DNA from: Deinococcus humi
Lineage (GTDB): Bacteria; Deinococcota; Deinococci; Deinococcales; Deinococcaceae
Length of the DNA: 64,000 nucleotides
Assembly: GCF_014201875.1 (NCBI RefSeq)
Contig: NZ_JACHFL010000002.1
Span: forward strand, 558,001 to 622,000
Reading direction: 5' to 3'
Shown here: positions 59,125-64,000 of the stretch, piece after piece
Layout: each line of letters starts with the position of its first letter
Position numbering within the stretch: position 1 is the first letter of the stretch
Notes under the pieces: model-generated
Told to the model about the DNA's origin: nothing
Seen by the model: the letters and a program-made list of their open reading frames with translations, nothing else
Database searches by the model: none
Program-made: the position numbers and the translations under genes

Positions 59125-59508
59125 GCGCTGGGGACAAAGGCGATTGCATGTGGCCGCGTCGATCACGCCCAGTTTCAGATGACTCTTCCTGGTTGCATGG
59201 GTCTCGAGTGGCGCGGGCAATTCCCCTCCTGGATCGAGAGGGAACTGCGTGGGAATGGGGGAGACGATGGATCAGATCCGGATGGAACGGCGCAAGCTGG
59301 CCTCCCAGATCCTCTTCAAAAAGCTGTAGTGGCCTATCCCCATCGCGTGCCCTACAACCATGAACCCCGCGTCACCCAGGCTTGCGCCGAGCCGATCTGA
59401 TGAACAGGTGCCTGACCTTGGCGTGGGAAGCCCTGACAAAAGCGGTCTGGAATCCATAGAGAGCCGGCCCTCTCTCCGGAACAGACCGGGCGGGATAGAC
59501 TGCCGTTC
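59125..59508. other. Intergenic stretch upstream of pnp with one possible 20-aa ORF
   Basis: 384 nt. A short plus-strand frame at about 59267-59329 (MDQIRMERRKLASQILFKKL) follows a GGGGGAG Shine-Dalgarno and could be a small basic peptide, but has no other support. Near the right end TAGACT (59496-59501) lies 7 nt before the pnp ATG. Nothing else recognised. Confidence 0.35.
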
Positions 59509-61672
59509 ATGATTGGAAAAACGTACAAGACGATGCTCGGCGGACGCGAGCTGAGCATCGAGACCGGCAAGCTCGCCAAGCTGGTCAGCGGCAGCGTTCA
59601 ATTGCGGTATGGCGACACCATGCTGCTCGTGACGGCACAGGCCCGCGACGACAAGAGCACGCTGGACTTTCTGCCTCTGACCGTGGAGTTCGAGGAACGC
59701 CACTACGCCGTGGGCAAGATCCCGGGGTCATTCCACCGCCGTGAGGGCCGCCCCGGCGAGAAGGCCATTCTGGGCGCCCGCATCACGGACCGCCAGATCC
59801 GCCCGCTGTTTCCCAAGGGTTATCGCCACGAAACACAGGTGATCATCACCGTCATCAGTGCTGACGGGCAGAACGCGCCGGACGTGTTGGGACCAGTCGG
59901 TGCGTCGGCAGCCCTGTCGATCAGCGACATTCCCTGGGCTGGTCCCACCGCCTGCGTGCGCGTGGGCCAGATCGACGGTCAGTACGTCATTAACCCCACC
60001 GCCGACCAGCTGATCCGCAGCCGCATGGATCTGGTGGTGGCCGGGACGAAGGACGCCGTCATGATGGTGGAGGCCGGCGCACAGAACGCCTCCGAGGAAG
60101 ATCTGGTGGGAGCCATCGAGTTCGCCCACGCCGAGATGCAGGGTGTGATCTCGTTGATCGAGACCATGCGCGAGGAGATGGGCCAGGAGAAGTTCAACTT
60201 CCTGCAGGAAACCGATCTGACCACCGACCTCGTCCCCGAAATCGCGGAGAAGGCGAGGGCCAACGGACTCAAGGACGCGCTGCTGACGGTCAAGAAGAAG
60301 GATCGCAGCGCCCGTACCAAAGCCCTGCGCGACGGCATCATCGCCGGCTACGAGCCGGACCCCGAGGCTGAGGGCGCGAAGGAACGCATCACGGCCCTCA
60401 AGAACGCCTTCAACAAGGTTGAGAAGCAGGAGCTGCGCCGCCTGATCCTGGAAGACGACCTGCGTGCCGATGGCCGCGATTCCAGGACCGTGCGCCCTAT
60501 CTGGATTGAGGCGCGTCCCTTGCCCCGCGCCCACGGGAGCGCCATCTTCACGCGCGGCGAGACACAGGTGCTGGGTGTGGCCACGCTGGGCACCGAGCGC
60601 GACGAGATTCTGGTGGACGACCTGAGCGCCGAGGACAGCGACAAGTTCCTGCTGCACTACAACTTTCCGCCGTACTCCACGGGCGAGGTCAAGCGCATGG
60701 GCGGGCAGTCGCGCCGCGAGATCGGCCACGGCAATCTGGCCAAGCGGGCCATCCGCGCGGTCCTGCCCTCCTTTGAGGAATTCCCGTATGTGATCCGCAT
60801 TGTGGGCGAGGTGCTGGAATCGAACGGCTCAAGCAGCATGGCCACGGTGTGCGCTGGGGTGCTGGCGCTGATGGACGCAGGAGTGCCGATCAAGGCGCCG
60901 GTTGCCGGCGTGGCGATGGGTCTGGTCATGGAAGGCGAGAAATACCGCGTCCTGACCGACATCCTGGGGCTGGAAGACGCGCTGGGCGACATGGAAGGTC
61001 TGCGGCACAGCGGAAGGTGTGACCGCCCTGCAGATGGATATCAAGGTAGGCGGCATTACCCCGCAGATCATGCGTGAGGCATTGAGTCAGGCCCGCGACG
61101 GCCGCCTGCACATCCTGGGGAAGATGGCCGAGGTCCTGAGCGCGCCGCGCCCGGAGCTGTCCCCCACCGCGCCGCGCATCATCTCGCTCAAGATCAACCC
61201 CGAACTGATCGGCAAGGTCATCGGCCCGGGCGGCAAACAGATCCGCGAGCTGGAGGCCATGGGCGCGCAGATCACGGTGGAGGAGGACGGCACGGTCCGG
61301 ATCTTCAGCGCAGAGAGTGCGAGTGCCGAGGCTGTGCGCGACCGCATCAGCAGCATCACCCGCGAGGCCAGGGCGGGCGAGGAGTTCGACGGCACGGTAG
61401 TCAAGACCACGCCGTTCGGGGCCTTCATCAACCTATACCCCGGACAGGACGGCATGCTGCACATCTCGCAGATGTCCGAGGAGCGCGTCAACGCAGTCGA
61501 GGACGTGATGAACGTGGGCGACAGGTTGCGCGTGAAGATCGTGAACGTGGATGACCGCGGCAAGATCGACCTGATCCGCCCGGAGCTGGAAGGCAAGATC
61601 GCCCCACGCGAGGCGCGTCCACCGCGTTCAGGTGGCGGAGATCGGGGCGGGCGGCCTCCCAGACGAGACTGA
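59509..61672 (+). pseudogene. pnp: Polyribonucleotide nucleotidyltransferase (PNPase), frameshifted
   Basis: Phosphorolytic 3'-5' exoribonuclease. The first frame (59509-61077) holds both RNase PH domains up to [14 protein letters not shown], then turns to nonsense. The correct sequence resumes in another frame ([22 protein letters not shown], from about 61019), with KH (LIGKVIGPGGKQIREL) and S1 (GEEFDGTVVKTTPFGAFINL) domains to 61672. The family reads GDMDFKVxGTxxGVTALQ; here DNA encoding about DFK lacks 5 nt between ATGGA and AGGTC, near 60991-61000, beside the metal-binding Asp residues. It is a mutation or an assembly error. Leaderless start: TAGACT, 7 nt, ATG. Confidence 0.85.
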
Positions 61673-61707
61673 GCGGCGCTGACCGCTGATCAAGTGTTAA
61701 ATGGCTG

Positions 61708-61748
61708 AAAGGTAAAACCGGAGGGTCTATCTCTCCGGTTTGACCTTT
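61708..61748. terminator. Bidirectional terminator between pnp and the permease gene
   Basis: AAAGGT-aa-AACCGGAG pairs with CTCCGGTT-tg-ACCTTT, an interrupted 14-bp stem with U-rich flanks on both strands. Confidence 0.85.
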
Positions 61749-61772
61749 TCATTTGACCCTGTGGATCGCTTC

Positions 61773-62564
61773 TCAGCGGCTTGCGATCTTCGTTCGTTTC
61801 TCCAGCTGGTCCGTGAAGAGGGTCAGTACCGTGGTCAGCGCCAAGTACACCACGGCCACGGTGGTCAGCACTGGGATGGGTTGAAAACTTTCGGAACTGA
61901 CGCGTGACCCGGCGAGGGTCAGCTCCAGCAGGGCGATGCTGGACGCCAGCGAGGAATCCTTGAGCAGCGCCACCACGTTGTTGACCAGGGGCGGCACCAC
62001 GATCCGCAGGGCCTGGGGCAGCACCACGGTGGTCATGGTCTGGCCTCCGCTAAGGCCCAGGCTGCGGGCGGCCTCGCTCTGGCCTCGCGGAATGGCCAGA
62101 ATCCCGGCGCGGATGACCTCGGCGTTGTACGCGCCCACGTTCAAGGACAACGCAATGACGGCCGACCAGAACTCATTGAGTTGTAGGTTGATCCCGATGG
62201 CGGCCAGCACGCCCGGGAGTGCGTTGTAAACGAACAGAATCTGCACCAGCAGCGGCGTGCCTCGCACCAGCCAGATGAAGAAGTTGGCAGGGGCACGCAC
62301 CAGGGCGCTGCTGCTCGTCTTCTGGATGCCCGCAATCATGCCCACGACCAGGCCGATCAGGCCGCTGACCACCGTGAGTTGCAGGGTCATCCGCGCACCC
62401 TCCACGAACAGATCGGCACGCGGGCCAATCGGATCGGGCATCTGACGCAGGATGAACGTGATCACGAAGAACAGCGCCAGAAAGGCGGCCACCGCTCCCA
62501 GCAACCACAGAAAAATCGAGGGGCCACCGGCGGAGGGTGAGCGGACAGCTTTCGGCGCGGTCAT
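61773..62564 (-). CDS. Polar amino-acid ABC importer permease (HisM/GlnP type)
   Basis: 263-aa membrane protein. MTLQLTVVSGLIGLVVGMIAG, WLVRGTPLLVQILFVYNALP and the EAA loop EVIRAGILAIPRGQSEAARSLGLSGGQTM are diagnostic of the His/Glu permease family. The N-terminal tail is hydrophilic, then a first helix FLWLLGAVAAFLALFFVITF. No binding protein or ATPase gene is adjacent in the window, so partners must lie elsewhere. The start overlaps the stop of an upstream 17-codon frame as ATGA. Confidence 0.9.
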   Translation of the reverse strand: MTAPKAVRSPSAGGPSIFLWLLGAVAAFLALFFVITFILRQMPDPIGPRADLFVEGARMTLQLTVVSGLIGLVVGMIAGIQKTSSSALVRAPANFFIWLVRGTPLLVQILFVYNALPGVLAAIGINLQLNEFWSAVIALSLNVGAYNAEVIRAGILAIPRGQSEAARSLGLSGGQTMTTVVLPQALRIVVPPLVNNVVALLKDSSLASSIALLELTLAGSRVSSESFQPIPVLTTVAVVYLALTTVLTLFTDQLEKRTKIASR

Positions 62565-62614
62565 GCGGGGCGCTCTGATGGCAGGACTGAACGAGGATGA
62601 GAGCTGATTTTCAT
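62561..62614 (-). CDS. Possible leaderless 17-codon upstream ORF of the amino-acid permease gene
   Basis: CAT on the plus strand at 62612-62614 gives ATG for MKISSHPRSVLPSERPA, whose TGA overlaps the permease ATG as ATGA. CATCAT (one mismatch from TANNNT) lies 7 nt upstream. Same layout as the rbsK, oppD and patatin cases but with a weaker -10 box. Confidence 0.38.
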   Translation of the reverse strand: MKISSHPRSVLPSERPA

Positions 62615-62694
62615 TTCGCCGATGATGCCACAGCTCACGTTGACCGGTACGGATTGGTCAGGGAGCCTGGGACCGCCGTGCTGAGATGAACATG

Positions 62695-62723
62695 AAAAAC
62701 CGTGCTTCCTGATGGAAGCACGG
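62695..62723 (-). terminator. Terminator of the 314-aa membrane-protein gene
   Basis: On the minus strand CCGTGCTTCC-atca-GGAAGCACGG, a 10-bp perfect stem, then TTTTT. Confidence 0.92.
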
Positions 62724-62748
62724 CTCGAAACAGGTCCGGAAAAGAGGC

Positions 62749-63693
62749 TTAGTTGGGGCGGCGAGCGGGAACGTTGGTAACGGCCTTGGTGGCCGCGCTG
62801 CGCGCGCCGAAAATGGCCGCCAGCAGGGTCAGACCCGCCATCAGCAGCCAGCCCCAGCCGGCGGTGCTGGCCGCACCACGGGCAGCAGCTTCAGCGTTCT
62901 TAAGGGCCTGATCAGCCTGCGTCTGAATGCGGTCGACGGACTGATTGATCTGGGTCTGCACTTCGGTGGCCTGGGCGTTGCTCAGGCCCTGGCGCTCCAG
63001 CCGGGTCACGAACTGCGGGCCACTCAGCGCCTGCTTGATCGAGTCCACGCGGGCCTGCGCGAAGTCGCCGATGTTGTTGATGTCCACGGTGCCGAGGTCG
63101 TTGCTGGCGCGTCGGACGATGCCGGTCACCACGTTGGAGGTGGCGGCCACCTGCTCCTGGCTGAGGTCACTGGTGTTGTCGGCGATCAACGCTTCAACGT
63201 CACTGGGCGTGATGTTGTTGAAGTAGTTCTGAATGCTGGGCAGTTGATTGTTGCTGGCCGCGTCGGCCGCTGCGCCCGTGGCGGAGCCGACGAGGTTTCC
63301 TGCCGTGCCAATCAGGTTCCCCGCCGTGCCCACGATCCGCGAGACGCCGTTGAACGCATACATCGTGAGCAGCAACACGAGCAGGCTCCCCGTGACCAGT
63401 CCGGTCAGGGTCGCGTCGTCGTGGGTCATGGCCGCAATGCCGTCATCAGAGCGGCTAGCGGGCGCATCGGCGCGGACGGCGGTCAGGCCGGCCAGGTAAG
63501 CCCCCACCAGGGCGGCGATCGCCGTCCAGATGGCGGCAGCGATGCCCACGCCGGTCAGGGTCAGGCCGGTCAGGGCCGTGATAACGAGGCCCAAGGCGAT
63601 GACGGTCAAGGCGGAGACCAGTCCCACCACCAGACCGGCGAGAACGCCGCGCCAGCCGAGGCGGTGTGAATTGATGTCACGGTTTAGAGTCAT
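62749..63693 (-). CDS. Multi-pass membrane protein of unknown function
   Basis: 314-aa protein with helices at about 15-42, 48-70, 95-112 and a last one near 280-298, and a soluble middle rich in Asn/Gln/Ala (SVDRIQTQADQALKNAEAAARG). The segment GTAGNLIGTAGNLVGSATG is a short internal repeat. I recognise no family. AGGAGA precedes the ATG, which overlaps the stop of a 50-codon frame as ATGA. It has its own strong terminator. Confidence 0.72.
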   Translation of the reverse strand: MTLNRDINSHRLGWRGVLAGLVVGLVSALTVIALGLVITALTGLTLTGVGIAAAIWTAIAALVGAYLAGLTAVRADAPASRSDDGIAAMTHDDATLTGLVTGSLLVLLLTMYAFNGVSRIVGTAGNLIGTAGNLVGSATGAAADAASNNQLPSIQNYFNNITPSDVEALIADNTSDLSQEQVAATSNVVTGIVRRASNDLGTVDINNIGDFAQARVDSIKQALSGPQFVTRLERQGLSNAQATEVQTQINQSVDRIQTQADQALKNAEAAARGAASTAGWGWLLMAGLTLLAAIFGARSAATKAVTNVPARRPN

Positions 63694-63842
63694 AGGTTCT
63701 CCTTTTGCGCTGGGTGGGGGAGTGTGGAGACCAGTCCAGCGCAGCAGCTCCAGCCTTGCGGTCTAGAAGCTGCCTTCCATGGGCCTAACTTAACCGTCTC
63801 TCTGGAAAGCGGCCCCACCCATGTACTTAACGTCGTGCTCAT
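63690..63842 (-). CDS. Possible upstream ORF (50 codons) of the 314-aa membrane protein
   Basis: ATG at 63842 lies 8 nt after TACGAT and opens a frame beginning MSTTLSTWVGPLSRETVKLG and ending AQKENL, whose TGA overlaps the next ATG as ATGA. It contains the Shine-Dalgarno of the membrane-protein gene. Longer than the other candidates and Trp/Cys-rich, so chance openness is more likely. Confidence 0.3.
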   Translation of the reverse strand: MSTTLSTWVGPLSRETVKLGPWKAASRPQGWSCCAGLVSTLPHPAQKENL

Positions 63843-63902
63843 ATGAAAACATCGTAGAGGACGGATAAACACTGCATTTGGGTCAACTTAAACAAAAGAC
63901 AT

Positions 63903-63941
63903 AAAAAAAGGGATGAGCACAGCAGTCTCTCATCCCCTTTT
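63903..63941 (-). terminator. Terminator of the gene at the right edge
   Basis: On the minus strand GGGATGAG-agactgctgtg-CTCATCCC followed by TTTTTTTAT, a strong intrinsic terminator just after the stop codon at 63954. Confidence 0.92.
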
Positions 63942-63953
63942 GCCCGCAATCGT

Positions 63954-64000
63954 TTAAACGAAGGCGCTCAGCCCGGTAATGGCACGGCCCACCACCAGGG
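63954..64000 (-). CDS. C-terminal end of a gene entering from the right, possibly acyl-CoA dehydrogenase
   Basis: Only the last ~15 codons are visible: LVVGRAITGLSAFV then TAA. The VGRAITGLSAF tail resembles the ends of acyl-CoA dehydrogenases (QR.VVGRALTG), but so little sequence does not settle the identity. Confidence 0.35.
   Translation of the reverse strand, partial: LVVGRAITGLSAFV

Overview
The window is high-GC chromosomal DNA that most resembles the genus Deinococcus. Three things point there: a Thermus/Deinococcus-type homoisocitrate dehydrogenase (alpha-aminoadipate lysine route), a LolA-like carrier plus exported beta-rich proteins, and above all the promoters. About twenty genes begin only 6-8 nt after a TANNNT box, the layout of leaderless mRNAs known to be abundant in Deinococcus. 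I see no rRNA, tRNA, CRISPR array, prophage or intact insertion sequence. Most of the window is ordinary core genome; the interest lies in leaders, overlaps and small ORFs.

Layout. 1-11.4 kb: rseP (partial) and dxr, a Cys/Met-metabolism PLP enzyme, homoisocitrate dehydrogenase, a split MnmC-type tRNA-modification pair diverging from tsaD, an acyl-CoA ligase, a deaminase, ribokinase and a small operon ending in DUF503. 11.6-19.5 kb: purB, a decayed lipoprotein gene, a holin-like membrane protein-panC-pilT operon, an orphan UgpC/MsmK-type ATPase, and a GbsR/MarR regulator with an ABC exporter. 19.8-26.7 kb: typA with a structured leader, envelope proteins (SPFH, LolA-like, beta-rich exported protein, LEA14-like lipoprotein) and secG. 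27-33.2 kb: a complete oligopeptide/dipeptide ABC importer behind a strong promoter with an inverted-repeat operator. 33.3-42.2 kb: a DUF4139 protein, a Fur/PerR-type regulator with catalase, metF and metH under a SAM-I-type riboswitch, and a lower-GC orphan gene. 42.2-51.3 kb: lepB, a patatin, a Ser/Thr kinase, a GH13 glucosidase, an LCP protein, an Asp/Thr-rich lipoprotein and clpS-clpA. 51.4-55 kb: an ABC-2 exporter operon containing a previously hidden 39-codon ORF. 55.2-64 kb: GNAT, Old Yellow Enzyme, LolD-like ATPase, Crp-family regulator, FAH-family enzyme, a frameshifted pnp, an orphan amino-acid permease, a membrane protein and the tail of a further gene.

Main observations. (1) Several genes that carry a Shine-Dalgarno sequence are preceded by a short leaderless ORF whose stop overlaps the gene's start as ATGA or GTGA (rbsK, the 186-aa membrane protein, oppD, the patatin; more tentatively the amino-acid permease and the 314-aa membrane protein). 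This looks like a recurrent translation-coupling device. (2) pnp has lost about 5 nt exactly in the conserved GDMDF catalytic segment. (3) typA has a terminator-like hairpin and an SD-sequestering hairpin in its leader. (4) A 39-aa CxxC-containing ORF fits with 4-nt overlaps at both ends between two ABC-2 permeases. (5) metH has a SAM-I-like riboswitch with an unusual J3/4 insertion. (6) secG has a compact three-way-junction fold upstream. Everything here was read by eye; no database search or folding programme was run.
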